Of a DNA stretch of 64,000 bases, positions 35,271 to 44,233 are shown piece by piece. The notes under the pieces were generated by a model. That model searched no databases. It was not told the DNA's origin and worked only from the letters and a program-made list of their open reading frames with translations. A program made the translations under genes and the position numbers. Position 1 is the stretch's first letter, and each line of letters begins with the position of its first letter. The stretch spans positions 4,786,062-4,850,061 of the forward strand of contig OX638379.1 in the NCBI GenBank assembly GCA_951813605.1. Reading direction: 5' to 3'. Origin of the DNA: an uncultured Bryobacterales bacterium. GTDB taxonomy: Bacteria; Acidobacteriota; Terriglobia; Bryobacterales; UBA6623.

Positions 35271-36639
35271 CTAGAATACGCGGAAGCTCGTCCCGACGGT
35301 GATAGTGCGGCCTTCGCGATAGGCCAGGAAGGTCGAGCCCCCCTGCGTGAGGAACCAGCGAGCGTTGTCGTCGCTGTCCCGAGAGAAGAAGTTCTTCAGG
35401 GAGAGCTTGTTCGCCGGCGTGAACTGGCAAGAGACGTTGAGCACGCCCCCGGGCCGCACAGACTCCGAGGACTCGTCGTACGCGAACTCGCTCGCGAGAA
35501 CGGGAGGCCCGGCGTTCGCGTTGCCCAGCGCGGCCTGCGGATTCGGCAGGTAGTAGTTGCGCTCCTGATCGAAGATCGTTTGCATCGAGTTGGAAAAGGT
35601 GAGCGCGCCGACAAGTCCCAGCTTCCCGTACGTGTTGCCCGCCACGATGTTCCAGCTCATCGCCGGCCGGCTCAAGTCGCGAGGCACTCGCTCCCAGTTG
35701 TTGGCAAACGAGCGCCCGAGCGCCTGCAGCTCGTCGCGGCTGAACGCGAAGCGGTCGATGCGCTGATCGCCCGGAATCGAGTCCGGCAGGCCCCGCGTGC
35801 CGTCGTCGAATCCAAAGAAGTTGCGGCTGCCGCCGGGATAGTCGAGGAACGTGCGTCCTTGCGTCTGGCTGTTGTAGCCGATCGAATAGCTCACGTTCAG
35901 GGTCGGGCGCGTAGGGAACTCGGTCGTCTCCACCTGCACGAGCCCCGCCGAGAACTCGCCGGGCAAGTCCGGTGCGTAGGTCTTCTGAACCTTGATGTTG
36001 TCGATCAGGCTGGCGGGGAACAGGTCGAGCGGGCTCGGTGCTCGCCAGCAGGGCGTTGTCGAGGGTCGTGCCGCTGTAGCGCGGGTCGAGGCCGCGCACG
36101 AAGACGAAATTGTTCATCGTAGTCACCCCGGTGACCTTCTCGATCGCCTCCGATGCGTCGGACGAGGTTCCGCCGCGGATTTCCTCGGCGCTGATCGTGT
36201 CCGAGACCGCGGAGGCGAGCTTGCGCTCGGCCAGCATGGCCTCCTGCGTGGCGACGGACGCCTCAATGGTGGACCGGACTGTCACGGTCGTGGTCTCGCC
36301 CATGGAGGACATGACCGTGCTGGCGTCCGCGATCTCTCCGGCAAGGACTTCCAAGCCCTCCACGTTCACGCCTTGGTGGTGCTCCGAATTGTAGCTCGCG
36401 ATGTAGACGCCGACAGGCACCCTCTCCACCATGAAGCTGCCTTCGATGGTCGTGGTCGCCGTGACCGTGACCTCGCCCGTCATTTCCACTTCGCCCGGCG
36501 GAATCGGATTTCCCGTCGATGCGTCGTAGACAAATCCGAGCACGGTGCCGCTGTTGTCTTGCGCAGGGAGGGCCGCTCCGCCGGCAAGGAACGCGGCCAG
36601 CACCGCGAAGAGTGTGAACTTGTTTGTAATGGCGGTCAT
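35271..36639 (-). pseudogene. TonB-dependent receptor, frameshifted and internally deleted
   Basis: The reading starts with a signal peptide (MTAITNKFTLFAVLAAFLAGG), a carboxypeptidase-regulatory-like domain and a TonB plug (VSDTISAEEIRGGTSSDASEAIEKVTGVTTMNNFVFVRGLDPRYSGTTLDNALLASTEP). At 36030-36036 the frame changes and about five residues expected in this family between STEP and PLDLFP are missing; the plug then continues in another frame (PLDLFPASLIDNIKVQKTYAPDLPGEFSAGLVQVETTEF). The barrel is far too short: after ~230 residues it ends with GRTITVGTSFRVF, a normal receptor C-terminus. So there are two lesions, a frameshift and a large internal deletion. Misassembly is an alternative explanation. 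Confidence 0.8.
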
Positions 36640-36771
36640 AGGAGGGTGCCTCTGCTACCCCGGATGGTCGAGACGCCCTAGCGAAGAGACGGGGACTTGC
36701 AAGGCAACGACGGCGGCGGCTCGCCAGACTTCAACTTTCGGGCGTTGCGTTACGTTCGCAATGCATTCCGA

Positions 36772-37479
36772 TTAAGGTTTGGTGAACCTGTCACATTCCG
36801 ACGTCCTCGCCGTGTAGCCGAAGCCCCGCACGGACCGGATGTACTGGGGCTTGGACGGATCCGGCTCGAGCTTCCGCCGGAGCCGCCGGATATGGACGTC
36901 CACGGTTCGGTCGGTGACGTTGCAGGCCACGCCCCAGACGGCGTTGAGCAGGCTCGCTCGGCTGAACACGCGGCCAAACTGGCGAATCATCCTCTCCAGG
37001 ATCTGGAACTCGGTCGCGGTGACCGCGACAGGCTTCCCGTCCAATCGAACTGCGCGCCGCTCCTGATCCACCTCGCGGCCGCCCAGCCTGCAGACCGGCT
37101 CGAGTCCGGCGCGACCGCGGAGTCGCAGTTTGACCCTCGCGACCAGCTCGCGCAGCGAGAAGGGCTTGACGACATAGTCGTCGCCGCCGATCTCCAGCCC
37201 CCGCACGCGGTCAGCTTCCTGCGAGCGTGCCGTCAGGAACACCACGGGCGTGTCCCTCGGGCAAGAGTCCTTGCGGATCTCCCTGCAGATCGAGAACCCG
37301 TCGACTCCCGGCAGCATCACGTCCAATACGATCGCGTCCGGCTGCTCGCGCTGGCAGAACTCCGTGGCCGTGCGGCCGTCCTGGGTGGCGGCGAAATCAA
37401 AACCCTCCTGCTCGAACGCGTATCGCAGGAGGTCGGCCAGATCGCGGTCGTCTTCGACGATGGCAATTTTCGGCGGCAT
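36772..37479 (-). CDS. OmpR/PhoB-type response regulator
   Basis: A 235-residue regulator. The receiver domain (1-120) has the acidic pair E9-D10-D11, phosphoacceptor D53 (AIVLDVMLPG), T83 (FLTARS) and K105 (DDYVVKPFS). The C-terminal winged helix ends with TDRTVDVHIRRLRRKLEPDPSKPQYIRSVRGFGY, typical of PhoB/OmpR. No histidine kinase gene is next to it, so it is an orphan in this window. It lies 132 bases upstream of the receptor pseudogene on the same strand. Confidence 0.93.
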   Translation of the reverse strand: MPPKIAIVEDDRDLADLLRYAFEQEGFDFAATQDGRTATEFCQREQPDAIVLDVMLPGVDGFSICREIRKDSCPRDTPVVFLTARSQEADRVRGLEIGGDDYVVKPFSLRELVARVKLRLRGRAGLEPVCRLGGREVDQERRAVRLDGKPVAVTATEFQILERMIRQFGRVFSRASLLNAVWGVACNVTDRTVDVHIRRLRRKLEPDPSKPQYIRSVRGFGYTARTSECDRFTKP

Positions 37480-37645
37480 CGTGGCTCTGCTGCCACCGTA
37501 TCGCGTCGAGCGTTAACGCCCGATTGCAAGTCTGTTAAGGATCGAAGAAACGCGACATCTTGGGGCGTTGCACGTAGGCCGATGCAAGTGGCTGCCAGCA
37601 CGAAGAGGGATCGATCCGGCCTGTAACCGGACCCTAGAATGGGGC

Positions 37646-38686
37646 TTGCGAGCCGCCGACTTCGACTACAGTTTGCCGGAAGAGCTGATCGCGCAGCGAC
37701 CGCTCCCCTGCCGCAGCGCGAGTCGGATGCTGGTGGTCGAGCGGCGGGCAGGCGCGTGGAAGGATTCGCGGTTTCGTGACCTTCCGAACCTGCTGCGCCG
37801 AGGCGACTGCCTGGCAGTCAACAACAGCCGGGTGCTGGCGGCCCGGTTGCTCGGCCGGCGGCGGTTGCGATCCGGAGCGCCGGGCGCAAGGGCCGAAGTT
37901 CTCCTGCTCGAGCCGGAAAGCCCCGATTCGGGGCGCTGGCGAGCGCTTGTGCGACCGGGCCGGAAGCTGCGCCCCGGCGCGGTCATGGTGTCAGGGGGAG
38001 TGGAGATCCGCATCTCCGGGCAAGGGGCGGACGGAGTCCGCATCGTGGAGTTTCCGACCCTCGACCGACGCGCTGTCGAGCAGTTTCTGGCAAGGCGCGG
38101 ACACGTTCCGCTGCCGCCGTACATTCGACGGGATGACGACCTGGCGGACCGGGAACGCTACCAGACGGTCTTCGCCCGGGAAGGCGGATCGGTGGCGGCT
38201 CCCACGGCAGGCCTGCATTTCGACTCCGGCCTGCTCGACACGGTTCGCAAAAGCGGGGCGACTCTCGCGCAGATCACTCTCCACGTAGGGTTGGGGACGT
38301 TTCGACCGGTGTCGGCGATTCGGATCGAAGACCACCGAATGCATGCCGAGCGATTCGTCGTGCCGCGGGAGGCTGCAGAGGCGCTCAGGGCAGCGCGCCG
38401 GACGATCGCGGTCGGAACGACGACGGTGCGTGCATTGGAATCGGTTGCCGCCCGCAACGCCGGCGCGATCCGTCCGGCGAGCGGGGAGACGGACCTATTC
38501 ATCCGGCCCGGATATCGGTTCCTGGCCGTTGACGCCCTGCTAACGAACTTCCACCTGCCGAAATCCACGCTGCTGATGCTCGTCTCGGCGTTCGCGGGGA
38601 CAGCGCTGATGCGCGAGGCCTACGAGCACGCCGTGCGCGCAAGGTACCGGTTCTACTCGTACGGCGACTGCATGCTCATCCTTTGA
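37646..38686 (+). CDS. queA: S-adenosylmethionine:tRNA ribosyltransferase-isomerase
   Basis: A 346-residue QueA, which adds the ribosyl moiety of SAM to preQ1 in tRNA during queuosine synthesis. DFDYSLPEELIAQRPLPCRSASRMLVV, NNSRVLAARLLG, SVAAPTAGLHFDSGLL, ITLHVGLGTFRPV and LLTNFHLPKSTLLMLVSAFAG are family blocks. There is no good ATG; TTG at 37646, just before the conserved N-terminus, is the most likely start, with another TTG at 37568 possible. The 3' end overlaps the convergent HAD gene by 11 bases. Confidence 0.9.
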   Translation: MRAADFDYSLPEELIAQRPLPCRSASRMLVVERRAGAWKDSRFRDLPNLLRRGDCLAVNNSRVLAARLLGRRRLRSGAPGARAEVLLLEPESPDSGRWRALVRPGRKLRPGAVMVSGGVEIRISGQGADGVRIVEFPTLDRRAVEQFLARRGHVPLPPYIRRDDDLADRERYQTVFAREGGSVAAPTAGLHFDSGLLDTVRKSGATLAQITLHVGLGTFRPVSAIRIEDHRMHAERFVVPREAAEALRAARRTIAVGTTTVRALESVAARNAGAIRPASGETDLFIRPGYRFLAVDALLTNFHLPKSTLLMLVSAFAGTALMREAYEHAVRARYRFYSYGDCMLIL

Positions 38687-39326
38687 GAGGCGGACCGGAT
38701 TCCAGCCACTCGAGCAGGGCGCCTGCGTGCCGGAACAGGCGGTCCGGGTTGCATGCAGCGAGCCGGTCGGCCCTCGTCCCGGGCGCCCACGCGGCGGCCA
38801 CGCTTGCCATGCCGACCTGCTTGGCGGAACGGATGTCCGAAGGGGCATCGCCGACCCCGACGACGTCTCCGGGCAAGAGACCCCAGTGGTCCAGGACGCG
38901 CCGCATCGCGGCCGGCTTCACCCCTCCCAGAGGAGATCCAGCCTCGACAACCGGGAAGAACTTGGCAAGGTCGAAGGCTTCCAGCGAGATGCTCGCGCTG
39001 CGCGGCCCCTTCCCCGTCACGATGGCCAGCTCGACTCCGCGCCCGCGCAAGGTCTCCAGCGCCTCGCGGATGCCGTCGAACGGGCGCGGGCACGCGGCAT
39101 GGGCCGAGCGGTACTCCGCCAGGTATTCTTCCAGGGCGCCTCCGGGGTCGTCGGGGCACAACCTCGCCAGGATGCCCTCCTCGCTGGGCCCGAACATCGC
39201 ATGGATCGCGGCATCGGTGAAGGGGCGTCCGAGGCGGCGGCCCAGCACTCGCGCGAATGCTCGGAAGCAGACCGGCAGCGTGTCGCCGAGCGTTCCGTCA
39301 AGGTCGAAGATCAGCCCCCTGAACAT
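38676..39326 (-). CDS. HAD-superfamily phosphatase (Gph-like)
   Basis: A 216-residue HAD hydrolase. Motif I is D8-x-D10 (LIFDLDGTLGDTLP), motif II is LAIVTGK, and motif III/IV are KPAAMRRVL and GVGDAPSDIRSAKQVGM. The four-helix cap of subclass I lies between motifs I and II. Phosphoglycolate phosphatase or a similar small-phosphate activity is plausible; the substrate is not determined. It begins 7 bases after the ThyX-like gene, so both are one transcription unit. Confidence 0.88.
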   Translation of the reverse strand: MFRGLIFDLDGTLGDTLPVCFRAFARVLGRRLGRPFTDAAIHAMFGPSEEGILARLCPDDPGGALEEYLAEYRSAHAACPRPFDGIREALETLRGRGVELAIVTGKGPRSASISLEAFDLAKFFPVVEAGSPLGGVKPAAMRRVLDHWGLLPGDVVGVGDAPSDIRSAKQVGMASVAAAWAPGTRADRLAACNPDRLFRHAGALLEWLESGPPLKG

Positions 39327-39333
39327 GCAGTCC

Positions 39334-40794
39334 TCAGCGCTTGAGAGTGTCTTCCTCCCAGGGCGGCGTCGCATGCATTAGCCTTCCTAGGTCGGGCGCA
39401 AGCTCCGAGACTCGCTCGCGCATCTCCCACGCGACTCGTCGGTACGAGATGTGACCCTTGACCCCGGAGCGGACGCGCGCGATGTACTCGGCCTCGGCGA
39501 AATCCATCTTGAATAGCGAGCGGCAGCGCGCAGCGAACGGCAGCAGGTACACGCTCGCCGGTGCGGATACCGGGCAAATCGACTCCCTAGCCTCCTCTGC
39601 GGCGCGAATAGCCCCGTCGAATTGCTCACGGACGCCCGCTTCGTCGAGAAGCGGAGGGCGTTCGTAGCCTAGATCACCAGCGAGCTTCTGCCGGATCTGC
39701 TGGCAGCGGCGGTGGCGGTGCAGGTCGCGATAGGCACCTAGGTCGCACACGATGTCGAAGATGAACCCGTACCCGCTATGGAACGGCCGCATCAGCTCGT
39801 CGCGGCGGTGCCGACCTTGGAGGGCCGTTTCCAGAACTTCCATCCGCCGTGCCCGGCTCCACTGGCTGACCGCATCCAGGATGGCTCGGAAGGGATGGTT
39901 CGTAACCGCGTAGAGCCAGGTCGCCGCAGTCTCGTCCAAAGGGTCGGGCGCCCGGACGAGATCCACGTCCGGGGGCGCGTCATACGTTCCGGGATCGAAA
40001 TTCTCTCGCGCCCAGTCTCGAACACGGTGCAGCGCGCGCGACTGCGCGAGGTCCGGATCGGCGTATTTCGCCAGCGTCGGCGCGACCGGTTCGCGCGGCA
40101 GGTTCTCCTCGAGACCGCACGCCGCGGGGGAGGCGCAAGCAACATGCATCTCCCGTGCGAGCGAGCGCACCTCCGCGTATTCGGATACCCCCATCCGGCG
40201 CATCTGCTTCTCGAGGGTGCGAATGCTCGTGACCTGGCCCACGTTCGTGGAGATGCCGGCGAACAGCAGGTACCGCGCCGCATCGAAAGCGCGGGCGTTG
40301 ATCGTTCGGCGGTAGGCCCCGAGCTTCATCGAGGGGGGCCTTGGATGGACACCGGCCAAGTGCTCGCGGAGCGCGGAGTGCAACTCGAGGTACGAGCTCA
40401 GCAGGGCCGACGCCGCGCGCTCGTACCTCGGCAGGCTCTCGGTCCCGCGCAGCTCGTGGGGAACGACAATGCTGCCCTTCGAGAAGTCTTGGTAGCGGCT
40501 GGACTTGGCCTGGCCGTCCCAAAGCTGCTCGTCTTCGATCTCGATCGCGGCGAGCTCGGAAATGCCCTCAAAGCAGAAGACGAGATGGCCGAGGTCCGCG
40601 ATCGAGGCGTGGCCGTACTGGAAGTAGAAGCTGTCGAGAAACTTCTCCGAACTGTGCCCGCGGACCCATGCCAAGCTATCGACCACCGAATCAGGTGAAC
40701 GGCTGTAGCGGGCGAGGGCGTACGCGCTCTTCTCGGGCGGCATCGGCGCGACGACGACCACGCGTCGCTTGCCGGCGTGGGGGGTATCGGGCAT
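39334..40794 (-). CDS. Two-domain ThyX-like (FAD-dependent thymidylate synthase-type) protein
   Basis: A 486-residue protein with two ThyX-like halves, roughly twice the usual ThyX length (~220-250). The N-terminal half has YGHASIADLGHLVFCFEGISELAAIEIED and SSRYQDFSKGSIVVP, but no R-H-R triad. RTINARAFDAARYLLFAGISTNVGQ resembles the helix before the active site. The C-terminal half has FHSGYGFIFDIVCDLGAYRDLHRHRRCQQIRQKL, where an R-H-R triad is present but the serine expected seven residues later reads Lys. Such long forms are known in several phyla and are usually annotated as thymidylate synthase; whether this one makes dTMP is uncertain. Co-transcribed with the HAD phosphatase. Confidence 0.8.
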   Translation of the reverse strand: MPDTPHAGKRRVVVVAPMPPEKSAYALARYSRSPDSVVDSLAWVRGHSSEKFLDSFYFQYGHASIADLGHLVFCFEGISELAAIEIEDEQLWDGQAKSSRYQDFSKGSIVVPHELRGTESLPRYERAASALLSSYLELHSALREHLAGVHPRPPSMKLGAYRRTINARAFDAARYLLFAGISTNVGQVTSIRTLEKQMRRMGVSEYAEVRSLAREMHVACASPAACGLEENLPREPVAPTLAKYADPDLAQSRALHRVRDWARENFDPGTYDAPPDVDLVRAPDPLDETAATWLYAVTNHPFRAILDAVSQWSRARRMEVLETALQGRHRRDELMRPFHSGYGFIFDIVCDLGAYRDLHRHRRCQQIRQKLAGDLGYERPPLLDEAGVREQFDGAIRAAEEARESICPVSAPASVYLLPFAARCRSLFKMDFAEAEYIARVRSGVKGHISYRRVAWEMRERVSELAPDLGRLMHATPPWEEDTLKR

Positions 40795-41186
40795 CCGCGC
40801 GCCGCCTCAAGCCGCCCCCTGTACAGACCGCAAGGCCGCAGCGGGCGGGAACCTGCGATTGTACATTGCTACGGGCCCGCGCGGCCTTGATGTCGCCGGC
40901 CGCGCCGGCCGGCGCCGGCGGCTTGACAAGTCCGCTCCCGTGTCGACGCAGGCGCGCGGCCATCGGGTGCCGGTTGGTTCCGCCGCGATTTCCGGAACGA
41001 GAACCCGCAGTGGCTACCCGCTCGGCGCGAGCGCGTGGCGGAGAGCCGCGGCGACGAAGCGCCTCTTTTTGCTCGAAGCGGCGGCGAGCGCTTGACAGCC
41101 GGGCGGGCAGCGGGGAAGAATCTTAATTCGCGCCCATCGGTTCCGCGACACTGCTCGCAGGCCTGATGCGGCACTGGAGGCACCGC
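40795..41186. other. Divergent intergenic region
   Basis: 392 bases between the divergent ThyX-like and aldehyde dehydrogenase genes; it must hold both promoters. It includes a strongly symmetric GC block (repeated gccgg around 40897-40920) directly before a ttgaca-like hexamer at 40923, but no matching -10 box is visible. No gene is seen. Confidence 0.35.
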
Positions 41187-42602
41187 ATGGAGATGCTAAT
41201 TGCCGGGGGCTGGTCTGCAGGCGCAGGCACGATCCCCGTCGTGAACCCTTACGACAACAGCGAGGTCGACACCGTTCCGAGCGCTTCGAGCGCCGACATC
41301 GACCGCGCGATCGCCTACGCAGTCGAAGGGGCCAAGAAGATCAAGGCGATTTCCGGGTACGAGCGCGCTCAGTTGCTGATGCGCGCCGCGGCCCTTATGG
41401 AAGAGCGGCTCGAAGACCTCGCGCGCACGATCACCTTGGAAGAGGGCAAGGTCATCGCCGAGGCGCGCATGGAGGTGGACCGGGCGAGGGAGACCATCGT
41501 CGGCTCGGCGGAGGAGGCCAAGCGGCTGGGCTCCGAGGTCGTGCCGCTCGACGGGGCGCCGGGCACCGGCAATCGATTCGGATTCACATTGCGCGTTCCC
41601 TGCGGGGTGGTTCTGGCCGTCACGCCGTTTAACTTCCCGCTGAACTTGGTCTGCCACAAGATCGGGCCGGCGTTCGCGGGCGGGAACAGCGCGATCCTGA
41701 AGCCGGCGACCGATACTCCTCTTGTCGCCCTGAAGTTTGCCAAGCTGCTGCTGGACGCCGGCCTTCCGCCGGAGGCGATCCAAGTCGTCACGGGATCGGG
41801 CGGGGAGATCGGCCGCCAGCTGTGCTCGGATCCGCGGATCCGGAAGATCAGCTTCACCGGAAGCCGCGATGTCGGCGAGGCTATTTGCCGCGTGGCGGGG
41901 CTCAAGAAGGTCACGATGGAGCTAGGCAGCAACTCCCCCGTGATCGTGCTGTCGGACGCGGACCTGGAGAAAGCGGCGAACGCGATCGTCGCGACCGGCT
42001 ATAGCAACGCCGGCCAGGTTTGCATCAGTGCGCAGCGCATCCTCACGCATGACAAAGTGTACGGCGACCTGCTGGATTGCCTGCAGCCGCGCGTGAGCTC
42101 CCTCCAGACCGGCAATCCGCTCGACGAGAGCGTTCGGGTCGGCCCGATGGTCCGCGAAAACGACGCCGTGAGGGTGCAGCAGTGGATCCAGGATGCAGCC
42201 GCGGGCGGCGGTCGCCTGCTGACAGGCGGGGCCCGCGACGGAGCCATCGTCGAGCCGGCAATTGTCGCCGATGTCCGGGCGGACATGCGCATCTCCTGCG
42301 ACGAGCTCTTCGGGCCCGCCGTGGGGCTGACCCGCTTCGAATCCGTGGACCAGGCGATCGCCAGCGCAAACGACACCAACTACGGACTGTCGGCGGCGGT
42401 GTTTACCGAGAATCTCGACAACGCGATGAGGTTCGCTAGAGAAGTGGATTCGGGCAACATCCACATCAACTGGGGAACCCAGTGGCGAGCGGACCTCATG
42501 CCGTACGGCGGCCTGAAGGAAAGCGGTTTCGGCAAGGAAGGACCGCGCTACGCGGTCCAGGAAATGACCGAGACCAAGATGGTCGTCATGCATCTGCCCT
42601 GA
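41187..42602 (+). CDS. NAD(P)-dependent aldehyde dehydrogenase
   Basis: A 471-residue ALDH. Landmarks: VVLAVTPFNFPLNLVCHKIGPAFAGGNSAILKPATDTPL, the nucleotide-binding FTGSRDVGE, general base Glu in VTMELGSNSPVIV and catalytic Cys in NAGQVCISAQR, with PYGGLKESGFGKEG near the end. It oxidises an aldehyde to an acid; the substrate is unknown, though similarity to lactaldehyde/succinate-semialdehyde types is possible. The start at 41187 is preferred over 41166 because ggagg lies at 41176-41180. Confidence 0.92.
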   Translation: MEMLIAGGWSAGAGTIPVVNPYDNSEVDTVPSASSADIDRAIAYAVEGAKKIKAISGYERAQLLMRAAALMEERLEDLARTITLEEGKVIAEARMEVDRARETIVGSAEEAKRLGSEVVPLDGAPGTGNRFGFTLRVPCGVVLAVTPFNFPLNLVCHKIGPAFAGGNSAILKPATDTPLVALKFAKLLLDAGLPPEAIQVVTGSGGEIGRQLCSDPRIRKISFTGSRDVGEAICRVAGLKKVTMELGSNSPVIVLSDADLEKAANAIVATGYSNAGQVCISAQRILTHDKVYGDLLDCLQPRVSSLQTGNPLDESVRVGPMVRENDAVRVQQWIQDAAAGGGRLLTGGARDGAIVEPAIVADVRADMRISCDELFGPAVGLTRFESVDQAIASANDTNYGLSAAVFTENLDNAMRFAREVDSGNIHINWGTQWRADLMPYGGLKESGFGKEGPRYAVQEMTETKMVVMHLP

Positions 42603-42664
42603 CGGGCGGGCCCGGCTACGACCTCCGGCCTCAACCGGCGGAGCCCCGGCTCCCTAACGATAGG

Positions 42665-44233
42665 ATGAAACTTCAGCCTGCCCTTGGCGGGCAGGCCAGC
42701 GGGAAGCTCTCCGATCTCCGGCTACTTGGCAGCAGCTGGGCTGAAGCAGGACAGTCAGTGCCGAGCCTTTCACCCTCCCGACGCGCAGCCAGCCGGTTAT
42801 CAGGCCCATTGCTTTCGGGCCGGCTCGTGGCATTCTCCGCGACCGGCGCCCTCGGCTGGTGGCTCGTCACCGCCATCAAGGGCGGAGAACACAACGACGA
42901 TTCGACCGTCTTTCTTCTCGCATTCTCGATCATTCTCGTCGCCGCCAAGGTCGGGGGCGAGATATTCGAACGGCTAAACCAGCCGCCAGTCCTCGGCGAG
43001 CTTGTGTGCGGCATTGTCCTTGGCAATCTGGGCGTCGCCGGAATCGACGTTTTCGAAGTCCTGAAGGAGGCGCCCTTCCTGGCGATTGCCGCCGAGGTCG
43101 GCGTCATTCTTCTGCTGTTTGAGGTCGGGCTCGAGAGTGACTTGGACGAATTGCTGGCCGCCGGGCCTTCGGCGATCGTCGTCGCCTCGGTCGGAGTGGC
43201 GGCCCCCATCGCGCTGGGCTTTTGCGCTTCGTGGTTCTTCATGCCCGAGGACGCCGCGTGGTACGTGCATCTTTTTGTCGGCGCAACGCTCTCCGCGACG
43301 AGCGTGGGAATCACCGCCCGCGTGCTCCAGGACCTGGGGAAGATGCGGTCGCCGGAGTCGAGGGTCATCTTGGGAGCCGCCGTCGTGGACGACATCCTAG
43401 GCCTGATCGTTCTGGCGGTCGTGCTCGGGCTGGTGCATTCGGCCGATGCGGGGTCGGGGACCGGATTCTCGTTCCTGGGGATCCTATTGATTCTCGTCAA
43501 GGCGGTCGGCTTCCTTGCGGGATCGATCCTTATGGGCCGGACGGTGCTGGTCCCCTTGATCGCAATTATCCAAAACGCCAAGTCCAAGTCGATCCCGGTC
43601 GTGATGGCAGTGGCGTACTGCTTCGTGATGTCCGCGCTAGCCGAAATGGTCGGACTTGCGGACATCGTCGGGGCGTTCGCCGCAGGTCTCGTGGTAGATC
43701 GCGCGATTGCACGGCACTTCGGAGAACAATCGCCCAAGTATCGAATCTCCGACTCGATCCGTCCGATCAGCGCGGTCTTCGTGCCAGTCTTCTTCGTCTA
43801 CATGGGCTTGCAAGTGGACCTGCATTCGTTCGCATTGGCGGAGGTGCTGGTGTTCGCGGCGGTGCTTGCGGCGGTGGCGATCGCGAGCAAGCAAGTCTGC
43901 GCGCTGGGCGTGCTGGAGAAGGATCTCAACCGCTGGGCAATCGCTGTCGGCATGATTCCGCGAGGAGAAGTCGGGCTGATCTTCGCTCGGGTCGGCTCGA
44001 CGGTGATGGTCGCGGGCGTGCCGGTGTTCAGCGTCGAGACATTCTCGTCGGTCGTGGCGATGGTCATGCTGACTACGCTCGCCACGCCTCCGCTGCTCAA
44101 GGCGGTGTTCGTCAATGGAGGCGGGGCGCCCGAGTCCCGTCAAGCCCCGCTCTTCCCTGAACCGGGGAGGCACCGGCGAAAGCCGGCGGCGGCTACTCCG
44201 CGGGGCCCGCACAGCGAAAGCCGAGATTGTTGA
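42665..44233 (+). CDS. CPA2-family cation/proton antiporter (KefB/NapA-like)
   Basis: A 522-residue membrane protein with about 12-13 helices after a ~50-residue N-terminal tail. LNQPPVLGELVCGIVLGNLG, VILLLFEVGLESDLDELL, TSVGITARVLQDLGKM and the ion-binding Asp pair in LGAAVVDDILGLIVLAV are CPA2 hallmarks; GMIPRGEVGLIFARVG follows. There is no TrkA-N domain at the C-terminus, so it is a Na+/H+ or K+/H+ exchanger without the KefB-type regulatory part. The C-terminal 13 codons overlap the convergent formylglycine-enzyme-like gene by 41 bases. The N-terminal start is uncertain. Confidence 0.87.
   Translation: MKLQPALGGQASGKLSDLRLLGSSWAEAGQSVPSLSPSRRAASRLSGPLLSGRLVAFSATGALGWWLVTAIKGGEHNDDSTVFLLAFSIILVAAKVGGEIFERLNQPPVLGELVCGIVLGNLGVAGIDVFEVLKEAPFLAIAAEVGVILLLFEVGLESDLDELLAAGPSAIVVASVGVAAPIALGFCASWFFMPEDAAWYVHLFVGATLSATSVGITARVLQDLGKMRSPESRVILGAAVVDDILGLIVLAVVLGLVHSADAGSGTGFSFLGILLILVKAVGFLAGSILMGRTVLVPLIAIIQNAKSKSIPVVMAVAYCFVMSALAEMVGLADIVGAFAAGLVVDRAIARHFGEQSPKYRISDSIRPISAVFVPVFFVYMGLQVDLHSFALAEVLVFAAVLAAVAIASKQVCALGVLEKDLNRWAIAVGMIPRGEVGLIFARVGSTVMVAGVPVFSVETFSSVVAMVMLTTLATPPLLKAVFVNGGGAPESRQAPLFPEPGRHRRKPAAATPRGPHSESRDC

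Noticed and set aside
35137-36030. Continuous 500-residue reading of the receptor pseudogene in its first frame
   Set aside because: After residue ~205 the sequence becomes Arg/Pro/Gln-rich shadow, while real receptor sequence resumes in another frame ending at 35271.
40923-40928. ttgaca hexamer as a -35 box
   Set aside because: No -10-like hexamer is found at 15-19 bases on the same strand, so a promoter call is not supported.
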